Source: Chelativorans sp. ZYF759 (lineage in GTDB: Bacteria > Pseudomonadota > Alphaproteobacteria > Rhizobiales > Rhizobiaceae). Taken from it: 64,000 nucleotides of DNA. Both the position numbers and the translations under genes were made by a program. Every line of letters begins with the position of its first letter. The first letter of the stretch is position 1. Below, one piece after another: positions 56,294 to 64,000 of this stretch. The notes under the pieces were generated by a model, which saw only the letters and a program-made list of their open reading frames with translations, did no database searches and was not told the DNA's origin. The stretch lies in assembly GCF_012911015.1 (NCBI RefSeq), contig NZ_WVVV01000011.1:60932-124931 (forward strand). Reading direction: 5' to 3'.

Positions 56294-57496
56294 TCAAAAC
56301 CCCAGCACGGCCTTGGCGATGATGTTCTTCTGGATCTCGTTCGAGCCGCCATAGATCGAGACCTTGCGCGTGTTGAAATAGGCGGGCGCGGCAGCACCTG
56401 CGTAATCCGGCTCGATCGGCGGCTCGTTGGCGCCTTCCATGTCGTGCACGTGAAACGGCATGGCGTGCGGTCCCATCACCTGCATCAGCAGATGCGTGGT
56501 CGCCTGCTGGATCTGCGAGCCCTTGATCTTGAGCACGGAAGAGGCGGGGTCCGGCTTGCCGGTATTGCCGCGCTTGGCTTCTGCGGAGACGACGCGCAGC
56601 TGCGTCAGTTCCAGCGCCTTGAGATCGATCTCGACGGAAGCCAGCTTCTGCAGGAATTGCGGGTCTTCCAGAAGCGGGCGGCCGGAGGACATTTCCACGG
56701 CTGCCAGTTCGCGGATCCGGCGGACGCGCTGCTTCGACATGCCCACGCGCGCGATGTTGGTGCGCTCGTTGCCGAGCAGGAACTTGGCGTAGTCCCAGCC
56801 CTTGTTCTCCTCGCCGACGAGATTTTCGACCGGCACCCTCACGTCGGTCAGGAACACCTCGTTGACCTCGAGCCCGCCATCGATCGTCTGGATCGGGCGG
56901 ATGTCGATGCCGGGCGTCTTCATGTCGATGAGAAGGAAGGAAATGCCCTCCTGCTTCTTGCCCTCGGTGCTCGTGCGCACCAGGCAGAAGATCCAGTCGG
57001 CATATTGGGCAAGCGTCGTCCAGGTCTTCTGGCCGTTGACGATGTAGTGGTCGCCGTCGCGGATGGCCCGCGTCTTCAGCGAGGCGAGATCGGAGCCGGC
57101 GCCGGGCTCCGAAAAACCCTGGCACCACCAGTCGTCCAGATTGGCGATGCGCGGCAGGAACTGCTTCTTCTGCGCCTCGTTGCCGAAAGTATAGATCACC
57201 GGCCCGACCATGTTCACGCCGAAAGGCAGCGGCGAGGGGGCAGGGGTCTTCTGCAGCTCTTCCAGGAAGATATATTGCCGCATCGGGTCCCAGCCCGTGC
57301 CGCCATGCTCCACCGGCCAGTGCGGCACCGCCCATCCCTTCTCGTTCAGGATGTGCGTCCAGCGCACCATGTCTTCCTTGGCGATATGCTCGCCATCGAC
57401 CAGCTTCTCGCGGATGTCGTCCGGCAGATGGTCGCGGAAGAAGGCACGAACCTCTTCGCGGAAGGCAATTTCCTCATCAGTGAAACGAAGGTCCAT
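56294..57496 (-). CDS. Acyl-CoA dehydrogenase, large-subunit type (PimC-like)
   Basis: 400 residues. MDLRFTDEEIAFREEVRAFF is the typical N-terminus of this branch; CQGFSEPGAGSDLASLKTRA, VNGQKTWTTLAQYADWIFCL and IYGGSNEIQKNIIAKAVLGF follow. The last has G where medium-chain enzymes carry the catalytic Glu (YEGT), so catalysis probably depends on another residue or on the partner subunit. The start at 57496 is homology-based. Downstream is the small subunit with a repeat between. Confidence 0.9.
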   Translation of the reverse strand: MDLRFTDEEIAFREEVRAFFRDHLPDDIREKLVDGEHIAKEDMVRWTHILNEKGWAVPHWPVEHGGTGWDPMRQYIFLEELQKTPAPSPLPFGVNMVGPVIYTFGNEAQKKQFLPRIANLDDWWCQGFSEPGAGSDLASLKTRAIRDGDHYIVNGQKTWTTLAQYADWIFCLVRTSTEGKKQEGISFLLIDMKTPGIDIRPIQTIDGGLEVNEVFLTDVRVPVENLVGEENKGWDYAKFLLGNERTNIARVGMSKQRVRRIRELAAVEMSSGRPLLEDPQFLQKLASVEIDLKALELTQLRVVSAEAKRGNTGKPDPASSVLKIKGSQIQQATTHLLMQVMGPHAMPFHVHDMEGANEPPIEPDYAGAAAPAYFNTRKVSIYGGSNEIQKNIIAKAVLGF

Positions 57497-57523
57497 TCTG
57501 CTTCTCCAAACATCGTTGTCCAG

Positions 57524-57661
57524 CGCCCCCTCCACCGCCTTCGGCGGTCCCCCTCCCCCGTAAACGGGGGAGGATTGGGCGGCGCGGATGTCCGCCCGAA
57601 CCCTTGATCCTCCCCTGCGGAGCGGGGGAGGGGGACCATGCGAAGCATGGTGGAGGGGGCG
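57524..57661. repeat. Palindromic intergenic repeat, unit B
   Basis: 138 bases between acyl-CoA dehydrogenase and thiolase genes. Terminal inverted repeats CGCCCCCTCCACC (57524-57536) and GGTGGAGGGGGCG (57649-57661), with inner hairpins (CTCCCCC GTAAAC GGGGGAG and TCCCC...GGGGA). Related in composition to unit A 1.2 kb away. Confidence 0.75.
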
Positions 57662-57667
57662 CCGAAA

Positions 57668-58849
57668 TCAATTGATCTCGAACAGCCCGGCCGCGCCCAT
57701 GCCGCCGCCCACGCACATGGTCACCACCGCATATTTCACGCCGCGCCGCTTGCCTTCGATCAGGGCGTGACCCGCAAGCCTCGACCCGCTCATGCCATAG
57801 GGATGGCCGACCGCGATCGCGCCGCCATGGACGTTCAGCTTCTCCGGGTCGATGCCCAGCCGGTCGCGGCAGTAGATCACCTGCACCGCGAAGGCCTCGT
57901 TCAGTTCCCACAGGCCGATATCGTCGACCTTCAGCCGATGGCGCTCCAGAAGCCGCGGCACGGCGAAGACCGGGCCGATGCCCATTTCGTCGGGGCCACA
58001 GCCTGCCACCGCGAAGCCGCGGAAGATGCCGAGCGGGGTGAGACCGCGCCTTTCGGCTTCCTTCGCACTCATCATCACGTTCGCGGACGCACCATCGGAC
58101 AATTGGCTGGCATTGCCGGCGGTGATCGTGCCGCCCTCGCGCACGGTCTTCAGCCCGGCCAGACCTTCCGCCGTCGTGTCGGCGCGGGGACCCTCGTCAT
58201 GGGCGATCTCGACCTCGCGATGGCTGACCGCCTTGGTCTCCTTGTCGATCACCGCCATCGTCGCCTTGATCGGCGCGATCTCTGCATCGAAGCGGCCGGC
58301 TTCGCGTGCGGCCGCCACCCGGCGCTGGCTTTCCAGGCCGTATTCGTCCTGGCGCTCGCGCGAGATGCCGTAGCGCTTGGACACGATCTCGGCCGTGTCG
58401 ATCATCGGCATGTAGACGTCGGCTGCCGGGCCGGTCAGTTCCTTGTTGATGAGCCGGAAAACATTGCGGTGGTCGTTCTGCACCAGGCTGATCGATTCCA
58501 GCCCGCCGGCGATGCCCGCCGTCACCCCGTCATTGCGGATCGCGTTGGCGAGCACCGCCATCGCGTTCAACCCCGAGGAACATTGCCGGTCGATGGTGGT
58601 GCCGGCCGCCGTGACCGGCAGCCCCGCCACCAAGGCCGCGCGCCGGGCGACGTTGAGTCCGGTCGTGCCCTCCTGCATGGCGCAGCCCATGACCACGTCC
58701 TCGATCTCGCCGCCCTCCAGGCCGGAACGCTGCAGCGCATGGCCGATGGCGTGGGCGCCGAGAACGGCCCCGTCGGTGTTGTTCAGCCCGCCGCGATAGG
58801 CCTTGCCGATCGGCGTGCGCGCGGTCGAGACGATGACGGCCTCGCTCAT
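57668..58849 (-). CDS. Acetyl-CoA acyltransferase (thiolase)
   Basis: 393 residues. Active-site Cys in [15 protein letters not shown] near residue 90, His in [20 protein letters not shown], second Cys in [17 protein letters not shown]. Cleaves 3-oxoacyl-CoA to acetyl-CoA. It lies between the acyl-CoA dehydrogenase pair and the FadB/FadJ-type gene, in the same direction, completing the beta-oxidation set. Confidence 0.95.
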   Translation of the reverse strand: MSEAVIVSTARTPIGKAYRGGLNNTDGAVLGAHAIGHALQRSGLEGGEIEDVVMGCAMQEGTTGLNVARRAALVAGLPVTAAGTTIDRQCSSGLNAMAVLANAIRNDGVTAGIAGGLESISLVQNDHRNVFRLINKELTGPAADVYMPMIDTAEIVSKRYGISRERQDEYGLESQRRVAAAREAGRFDAEIAPIKATMAVIDKETKAVSHREVEIAHDEGPRADTTAEGLAGLKTVREGGTITAGNASQLSDGASANVMMSAKEAERRGLTPLGIFRGFAVAGCGPDEMGIGPVFAVPRLLERHRLKVDDIGLWELNEAFAVQVIYCRDRLGIDPEKLNVHGGAIAVGHPYGMSGSRLAGHALIEGKRRGVKYAVVTMCVGGGMGAAGLFEIN

Positions 58850-58874
58850 GGATATGTCTCCTCCCTTGCCGCCA

Positions 58875-60971
58875 TCAGGCGGTTGATTTCATCGATGCCA
58901 GGCGCGTGCCGCCGGCGGCCGCGTCCTTCAAAGTCCTTGCCGGCTCAAAGACCTCGTTGCCGGTCTTGCCGTGCCAGTGCTCGAGCCTTTCCACGATATT
59001 CGGCAGCCCTTCGAGATCGGCGAAGAACATCGGCCCGCCCTTGCCGCGCGGAAAGCCGTAGCCGTAGATCCACGCCACATCGATGTCGGAGGCGCGAAGC
59101 GCGATGCCCTCTTCCAGGATGCGTGCGCCCTCGTTGATCATCGGGTAGAGCGTGCGCTCGGTGATCTCCTGGTCGGAAATCTCGCGCCTTTCGACGCCCG
59201 CATCGCGCGCCTTTTCCTCGATCAGGCGGCTGACTTCGGGATCGGGTTTGGGCGTCCGCGAGCCCTCCTCGTAGAGATAGAAGCCCTTGCTGGTCTTCTG
59301 GCCGTAGCGCCCCATCTCGCACAGCGCATCGGCGATCACCGCGCTGGTGCCGAGCGCCTTGCGGTTGCGCCAGCCGATATCGAGCCCGGCCAGATCGCCC
59401 ATTGCGAACGGGCCCATCGGCCAGCCGAAATCGGTGAACACGCGGTCGATCTGCTCGGGCGTGGCGCCTTCCAGAAGCAGCGCCTCGTTCTCCGCCGAGC
59501 GGGAGGCCAGCATGCGGTTGCCCACGAAGCCGTGGCACACGCCAACGACGACCGGCACCTTGGCGATCCGGCGGGCCACCGCCAGCGCCGTGGCGATAAC
59601 TTCGGGAGCCGTCTCTCTGCCCCGCACGATCTCGAGCAGCTTCATCACGTTTGCCGGCGAGAAGAAGTGCAGCCCCACCACGTCCTGCGGTCGTTTCGTC
59701 GACGCGGCGATCTCGTCGACGTCGAGATAGGAGGTGTTGGTGGCCAGAATCGCGCCGTCCTTGGCCACGGCCTCGATCTTGGCGAAGACCTCCTTCTTGA
59801 CGCTCATCTCCTCGAAGACGGCCTCGATGATGAGGTCGCAATCGGCAAGCTTGCCGTAATCCGTCGTGCGCGCGAAGCGGGCCAGCCGCGCCTCCATCTG
59901 GTCGGCGCCCATCGAGCCGCGCTTGACCGAGCCTTCATAGTTGCGCCGGATGGTGGCGAAGCCGCGATCCAGCGCCTCCTCGCTCATTTCCAGCACCGTG
60001 ACGTCGAGCCCGCCATTGGCAAAGGCCATGGCGATGCCGCCGCCCATCGTGCCGGCCCCGATGATGCCGACCCGTTTGACCTCGCGCGGGGCGACGTCCT
60101 TGCCGATTCCCGGCACCTTGGTCGCCTCGCGTTCGGCGAAGAAGAGATGGCGCTGTGCCTTGGACTGGTCGCCCGACAGCAGCGCCAGGAAGATCTCGCG
60201 CTCCTTCATCAGGGCTGCGTCGAAATCCATGGTGAGCGAGTTGCGCACGGCTTCCGCGCAGCGCAGCGGCGCTTCCAGCCCGCGCGACTTCTTCGTCAGC
60301 TGGGCGGCTGCCTTGTCGAAACCATCGAGATCCGCGCGGTCCTTGTCGCGCCAGTCATCCCGGTCGCGCACGGCCACCAGGGGCGCGCCCTCGGCGATTT
60401 TTGCCGTTGCGAACGCAACCGCCGCGTCGACCAGATCGCCCTCGGCCACCGCGTCGATCGCGCCGATCGACTGCGCCTCGGCAGCCCCGATCGGCTTGCC
60501 CGAGACGATCATCTCCAGCGCCTTTACCGCACCGACAACGCGCGGCAGCCGCACCGTGCCGCCCGAGCCTGGAACAAGGCCCAGATGCACTTCCGGGAGC
60601 CCGACCTTCGCCGCCTTGTCAGCAACGCGGAAATGGCACGACAGCGCCAGCTCGAACCCGCCGCCAAGTGCGGTGCCGTGAATGGCAGCGACGGAAGGCT
60701 TCGACAGCGTTTCGAGCTTCGCGCAGAGTTCGGGCAGGTTGGGGCTCTGCAGCGATTTCGGCGAGCCGAACTCGGAGATGTCGGCGCCCGAGACGAAGGT
60801 GCGGCCGGCGCAGCTCACCACCACGGCCTTCACCGAAGCGTCGCCGTCGAGCTCGACCAGCGCCGCGAAGAGCGGCTCGCGCATGTGCAGGCTGAGCGCG
60901 TTCACCGGCGGATTGTCGATGATCACGACCGCGACGTCGCCGCGCCGATCCACCGTCACATAATCGCTCAT
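58875..60971 (-). CDS. Enoyl-CoA hydratase/3-hydroxyacyl-CoA dehydrogenase (FadB/FadJ type)
   Basis: Bifunctional enzyme of 698 residues. The N-terminal crotonase ([33 protein letters not shown] and [20 protein letters not shown] with both acidic residues) is followed by the NAD-dependent dehydrogenase ([52 protein letters not shown]). Downstream thiolase starts 25 bases on. It carries out two successive steps of the pathway. Confidence 0.96.
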   Translation of the reverse strand: MSDYVTVDRRGDVAVVIIDNPPVNALSLHMREPLFAALVELDGDASVKAVVVSCAGRTFVSGADISEFGSPKSLQSPNLPELCAKLETLSKPSVAAIHGTALGGGFELALSCHFRVADKAAKVGLPEVHLGLVPGSGGTVRLPRVVGAVKALEMIVSGKPIGAAEAQSIGAIDAVAEGDLVDAAVAFATAKIAEGAPLVAVRDRDDWRDKDRADLDGFDKAAAQLTKKSRGLEAPLRCAEAVRNSLTMDFDAALMKEREIFLALLSGDQSKAQRHLFFAEREATKVPGIGKDVAPREVKRVGIIGAGTMGGGIAMAFANGGLDVTVLEMSEEALDRGFATIRRNYEGSVKRGSMGADQMEARLARFARTTDYGKLADCDLIIEAVFEEMSVKKEVFAKIEAVAKDGAILATNTSYLDVDEIAASTKRPQDVVGLHFFSPANVMKLLEIVRGRETAPEVIATALAVARRIAKVPVVVGVCHGFVGNRMLASRSAENEALLLEGATPEQIDRVFTDFGWPMGPFAMGDLAGLDIGWRNRKALGTSAVIADALCEMGRYGQKTSKGFYLYEEGSRTPKPDPEVSRLIEEKARDAGVERREISDQEITERTLYPMINEGARILEEGIALRASDIDVAWIYGYGFPRGKGGPMFFADLEGLPNIVERLEHWHGKTGNEVFEPARTLKDAAAGGTRLASMKSTA

Positions 60972-61010
60972 GTTTCCTCCCTCGAACGCTTGGATATTGT
61001 CAGGCGGGCC

Positions 61011-61805
61011 TCAGCCCTTCGGCAACCCGCCCAGGAACTCGCTGATCAGGCGGATCGTGGCGGTCGGCTGCTCCACGCAGGGTATGTGCCCCGCGCCCTC
61101 GATGATCTCGAAACGTGCGCCCTCGATCAGCTCCGCCGTCGAGCGCACCAGGTCCGGCGGCGTCGCTCCGTCCTGGTCGCCCACGATGCACAGCACCGGC
61201 ACTTTCAGCGCGCGCGTCGATTCCGTCAGGTCGGCATCGCGGATCGCCGCGCAGGTGCCGGCATAGCCGTCCACCGTGGTGCGGGTCAGCATGTTCGTGT
61301 AGCCGGCAAAATCGGCATTGTCGGGCGATCGGTAGGCCGGCGTGAACCAGCGCTCCATGATCGCGTCCGCCATCGCGCCGATGCCGTCGCGCGTCACCAT
61401 GTCGATGCGCGCGTTCCAGAGCTCGTCATTGCCGATCTTGTGTGCGGTGTCGCACAGCACGAGCGCCCGCACCTTGTCCGCATGCGTGGCCGCCAGTCCC
61501 TGCGCGATCAGCCCGCCGACCGAAAGCCCGACCACGACGGCGCGCTCGATCCCGACATGGTCCATCAGCGCGGAGAGGTCCTCGACATGGTCTGTCATCG
61601 CATAGGGCGCGGGCGTCGCGTCGGACAGCCCGTGACCGCGCTGGTCGTAGAGCAGGATGCGGTAATCGCGCGCAAGCGCATCCGCGACCTCGTCCCAGAT
61701 ACGGAAGTCGGTGCCGAGCGAATTGGAGAACACCACGGCCGGCGCCGTTTCCGGACCCCGAAGCTCGTGATGCAGAACCATGCCGTTGACGCGCGTGAAA
61801 GCCAT
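61011..61805 (-). CDS. Alpha/beta hydrolase, 3-oxoadipate enol-lactonase-like (PcaD type)
   Basis: 264 residues. Nucleophile VVVGLSVGGLIAQGLA, acid in CIVGDQDGATPPDL, His in GAGHIPCVEQPTATI. FSNSLGTDFRIWDEVADAL is typical of enol-lactonases, but related esterases share it. The start at 61805 (MAFTRVNGMVLHHE) has GGGGGAGGAGC before it. It heads the beta-oxidation operon; a TetR-type operator lies directly upstream. An enol-lactone ring-opening step in the same pathway is plausible. Confidence 0.88.
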   Translation of the reverse strand: MAFTRVNGMVLHHELRGPETAPAVVFSNSLGTDFRIWDEVADALARDYRILLYDQRGHGLSDATPAPYAMTDHVEDLSALMDHVGIERAVVVGLSVGGLIAQGLAATHADKVRALVLCDTAHKIGNDELWNARIDMVTRDGIGAMADAIMERWFTPAYRSPDNADFAGYTNMLTRTTVDGYAGTCAAIRDADLTESTRALKVPVLCIVGDQDGATPPDLVRSTAELIEGARFEIIEGAGHIPCVEQPTATIRLISEFLGGLPKG

Positions 61806-61828
61806 GCGGTTGCTCCTCCCCCAAGCGG

Positions 61829-61846
61829 ACATACTACCGAGTATGT
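61829..61846. promoter_or_regulatory. TetR-type operator palindrome
   Basis: ACATACT-ACCG-AGTATGT, a perfect 7-bp inverted repeat with a 4-base spacer, 24 bases upstream of the hydrolase start. TetR-family regulators of acyl-CoA and aromatic pathways bind such sites. No TetR gene is present in the window, so the regulator lies elsewhere. Confidence 0.65.
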
Positions 61847-61902
61847 TGGAAACGGCGAGCGGGGTCAATTGCCCAAACGGAAATTGGTCGGTCGACCCTG
61901 CC

Positions 61903-62967
61903 TCACCCCGCCGCCAGCTCTTCCAGATCGAGCTCTTCGTCCAGTGGCGCGAAATAGCCGTCGATCTCGGGCTCGCTGAGATATTCAAGCGTCGCCGGCT
62001 GCCAGCGTGGCGTATTGTCCTTGTCGATGATGACGGCGCGCACGCCTTCGAAGAATTCGTGCCCCTTCACCACGCGGTTGACGATGCGCCATTCCACGCG
62101 CATGCAGTCCTCGAAACCGAGGGTGGCGCCCTCCCGCATCTGGCGCAGCGCGATGGCGAGACTGGTCGGCGATTTGGAGCGGATCGTTGCGGCCTGCTTT
62201 GCCGCCCATTGGGCATCGGCGCCACTCTCGGCCTCCAGCCTTTCCAGCACCTCCAGCACCGTGTCGGCGGAGAAACACCTGTCGATTGCCGGCATCAGGC
62301 CCGGCAGCGTGGACGGCTCCGCTGGCGCTCCGGCCACACCGTCGAGCACCGCCGCGGCGTCGTCACCCTTGCACAGCGCCTCCGCGAGTGCGCCGAACCG
62401 CGCCGAAGGCACCGCATGGGTGGCGATCCCGCACCACGCGGCATCCGCCTGCTTCAGCCGCGCGCCCGTCAGTGCCAGCCATGTCCCCACCGATCCCGGC
62501 AGCCTTGGCAGGAAGAAGGTTCCGCCCACATCGGGAAACAGCCCGATGCCGGTCTCCGGCATGGCGAACATCGTGCGCTCGCCCGCCACGCGATGGCTGC
62601 CATGCACCGACACGCCGACCCCGCCGCCCATCACGATCCCGTCGATCAGCGCCACATAGGGTTTGGGATAGCGCTTGATGAATGTGTTGAGCCGGTATTC
62701 CTCGCGATAGAAATCGAGAAAGTGCCGGTCGCCCGCCCGCCCCCAATCATGCAGCTGCCTGATGTCGCCGCCGGCGCAGAACGCCTTCTCGCCCGCCGCT
62801 CGCACCACGACATGGGCGATCTCCGGGTCCCGCGCCCATTCAGCCAGCTGCGGATGCATCTGCCGCACCATGGCAAGCGTCAGCGCATTTAGCGCCTTCG
62901 GCCGGTTGAGTGTGATCAGCCCGGCACGGCCGCGCTTTTCGAACAGGATTTCCGGCTCGTCGGTCAT
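61903..62967 (-). CDS. Enoyl-CoA hydratase/3-hydroxyisobutyryl-CoA hydrolase family protein
   Basis: 354 residues, crotonase fold. ILFEKRGRAGLITLNRPKAL, FCAGGDIRQLHDWGRAGDRH and GIVMGGGVGVSVHGSHRVAG, then MPETGIGLFPDVGGTFFLPR are hallmarks of 3-hydroxyisobutyryl-CoA hydrolase, an enzyme of valine catabolism. The start at 62967 (MTDEPEILFEKRG) is preferred; 62988 (MSKGTRD) is possible. It lies 97 bases upstream of the hydrolase gene, with the TetR-type palindrome between, so it may be in a separate unit. Confidence 0.92.
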   Translation of the reverse strand: MTDEPEILFEKRGRAGLITLNRPKALNALTLAMVRQMHPQLAEWARDPEIAHVVVRAAGEKAFCAGGDIRQLHDWGRAGDRHFLDFYREEYRLNTFIKRYPKPYVALIDGIVMGGGVGVSVHGSHRVAGERTMFAMPETGIGLFPDVGGTFFLPRLPGSVGTWLALTGARLKQADAAWCGIATHAVPSARFGALAEALCKGDDAAAVLDGVAGAPAEPSTLPGLMPAIDRCFSADTVLEVLERLEAESGADAQWAAKQAATIRSKSPTSLAIALRQMREGATLGFEDCMRVEWRIVNRVVKGHEFFEGVRAVIIDKDNTPRWQPATLEYLSEPEIDGYFAPLDEELDLEELAAG

Positions 62968-63217
62968 GTCGCGGGTTCCCTTGCTCATGGGCGGGACAAT
63001 AGCGGCGCCTTCCGTCAAGGGAAGCCCTCGCGAAGCGTGGCAGGAATACAGCGCGTGCGAAGTCGGACGGCAGCGTCCGCAGGCCCCTTTTTGCCGTTTC
63101 AGAATCCTACTTTAGGCAGGTTCGCGCTTTCATGCCTTTTCGGCGGCCCGGAACGGCGCTATTGCGGAGAGACACGGGCCGCATTCGAAGCGCGGCGAAG
63201 ACCACGGAGACGACGGT

Positions 63218-63799
63218 ATGACCCTATTCGAGACGATTTCCACGAAGCGCGGTTCCAACACGCTCGCGACGAACCTGCTGCTGGTTCTCGCAGGCTCCCT
63301 GTTGATGACCATCGCGGCCAAGGTGCAGGTGCCGTTCTATCCCGTGCCCATGTCCATGCAGACCTTCGTGGCCATCGGACTTGGCCTGGCACTCGGCCCC
63401 GTGCGCGGCACCGCCGCCGTGCTGTTCTATCTCGCCCAGGGCTCGGCCGGCCTGCCGGTCTTTGCCGGCACCCCTCAGCAGGGCATCGGCCTTGCCTACA
63501 TGGTGGGTCCGACTGGCGGCTTCCTGGTCGGTTTCGCGCTGGTCGCCTTCGTGGCTGGCCTCTTCTCGCGCATCGGTTTCGACCGCAATCCGCTGACCGC
63601 CATGGCGGCGGCCCTCGTCGCCGGCTTCGCCATCTATCTGCCGGGCCTCGCCTGGCTCGGCCTCTTCACCGGCTATGGCGAGACGCTTCTGGTCGCCGGC
63701 CTTTATCCCTTCATCCTCGGTGACATCGCCAAGGCGCTTCTGGCCGCGCTGGTCTTCCCGGCGGTGTGGAAGTTCGTCGAAGGTGGCGAGGCGCGCTGA
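63218..63799 (+). CDS. bioY: Biotin transporter BioY
   Basis: Substrate-binding membrane component of a biotin ECF-type transporter, 193 residues, six helices. [20 protein letters not shown] and [13 protein letters not shown] [16 protein letters not shown], then [20 protein letters not shown] are BioY signatures. No BioM or BioN gene is adjacent. The ATG of a biotin-dependent carboxylase subunit overlaps its stop by one base (TGATG), tying biotin uptake to a biotin enzyme. Confidence 0.95.
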   Translation: MTLFETISTKRGSNTLATNLLLVLAGSLLMTIAAKVQVPFYPVPMSMQTFVAIGLGLALGPVRGTAAVLFYLAQGSAGLPVFAGTPQQGIGLAYMVGPTGGFLVGFALVAFVAGLFSRIGFDRNPLTAMAAALVAGFAIYLPGLAWLGLFTGYGETLLVAGLYPFILGDIAKALLAALVFPAVWKFVEGGEAR

Positions 63800-64000
63800 T
63801 GCGCGAAATCCTCGCAGAGCTCGAAGGGAGGCGGGCAAGCGCGAGGCTAGGGGGCGGCGAAAAACGGATCGCCGCCCAGCACGCCAAGGGCAAGCTGACC
63901 GCGCGCGAGCGCATCGAAGTGCTCCTCGACGAGGGCTCCTTCGAGGAATTCGACATGTTCGTCGCCCACCGGGCGACGGATTTCGGAATGGCCGAACAGA
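63799..64000 (+). CDS. Acyl-CoA carboxylase beta subunit (propionyl-CoA-carboxylase-like), 5' fragment
   Basis: The first 67 codons of a carboxyltransferase subunit cut by the right window edge. The N-terminus has [20 protein letters not shown] and [20 protein letters not shown], typical of PccB. The start overlaps the bioY stop by one base. Subunit identity (propionyl- rather than methylcrotonyl- or acetyl-CoA) is likely by the [11 protein letters not shown] pattern, but the alpha subunit is not in view. Confidence 0.9.
   Translation, partial: MREILAELEGRRASARLGGGEKRIAAQHAKGKLTARERIEVLLDEGSFEEFDMFVAHRATDFGMAEQ

Noticed and set aside
56165..57661. CRISPR array suggested by repeats in neighbouring spacers
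   Set aside because: Only two units, differing in sequence and length, palindromic and with a gene between them; no Cas gene nearby.
58971..61979. Plus-strand open frame of about 1,000 codons opposite the FadB/FadJ-type gene and the hydrolase
   Set aside because: Antisense shadow; both opposite genes have clear catalytic motifs.

Overview
The window is about 64 kb of GC-rich alphaproteobacterial chromosome. The likely source is a Hyphomicrobiales (Rhizobiales) bacterium of the Phyllobacteriaceae/Mesorhizobium type. The evidence is a MucR/Ros zinc-finger regulator, an HWE-family histidine kinase, an alphaproteobacterial rimP-nusA-ylxR/L7Ae-infB-rbfA-truB-rpsO-pnp block, several ABC and TRAP importers with dedicated binding proteins, and palindromic intergenic repeats. 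No tRNA, rRNA, CRISPR array, insertion sequence or prophage gene was found. Coding density is high; the longest gene-free stretch (24722-25031) is about 310 bases.

Layout. 1-3177 (minus): a CUT1-type sugar or polyol ABC importer running off the left edge. 3275-8821 (minus): a BMP/purine-nucleoside-type ABC importer (binding protein, ATPase, two permeases) behind a GntR/FCD regulator. 9056-14472 (plus, divergent from the regulator): two oxygenase subunits without a Rieske cluster, a reductase that carries a Rieske domain at its N-terminus, a GST-like protein and glutathione-dependent formaldehyde dehydrogenase, closed by a strong terminator. 14626-19160: a TAXI-type TRAP importer and an NAD-binding/SAF oxidoreductase. 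19341-33372: mixed housekeeping and signalling genes (mucR, an L,D-transpeptidase, infC with an AUU start, an EAL protein and two GGDEF proteins around trpF-trpB-cutA, a membrane LytTR regulator, a CHAD/CYTH pair). 33506-45176 (minus): translation and RNA-decay genes. 45331-48148: DUF1697, MarR, 4-hydroxyphenylpyruvate dioxygenase and a divergent Lrp regulator. 48291-54528: a DctPQM TRAP importer with a FAD monooxygenase inside the operon, then a PQQ-type sugar dehydrogenase and a cytochrome c. 54561-62967 (minus): a beta-oxidation cluster with paired acyl-CoA dehydrogenases. 63218-64000: bioY and the start of a biotin-dependent carboxylase subunit.

The standout is 9056-14472. Its parts match the NdmC/NdmD/NdmE N-demethylase described for caffeine-degrading Pseudomonas putida CBB5: an oxygenase lacking its Rieske centre, a reductase supplying it, and a GST-like partner. 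Here there are two tandem Rieske-less subunits, a formaldehyde-disposal gene in the same operon, and a divergent importer of a purine-nucleoside-binding family. The simplest reading is a regulated module for uptake and oxidative demethylation of an N- (or O-) methylated compound; the substrate cannot be read from the sequence. The reductase also seems to keep a degenerate copy of the oxygenase catalytic domain between its Rieske and flavin parts, which suggests how such systems arose.

All four complete substrate-binding-protein genes (two ABC, two TRAP) are followed at once by a perfect GC-rich hairpin, a recurrent device that probably keeps the binding protein more abundant than the membrane subunits.
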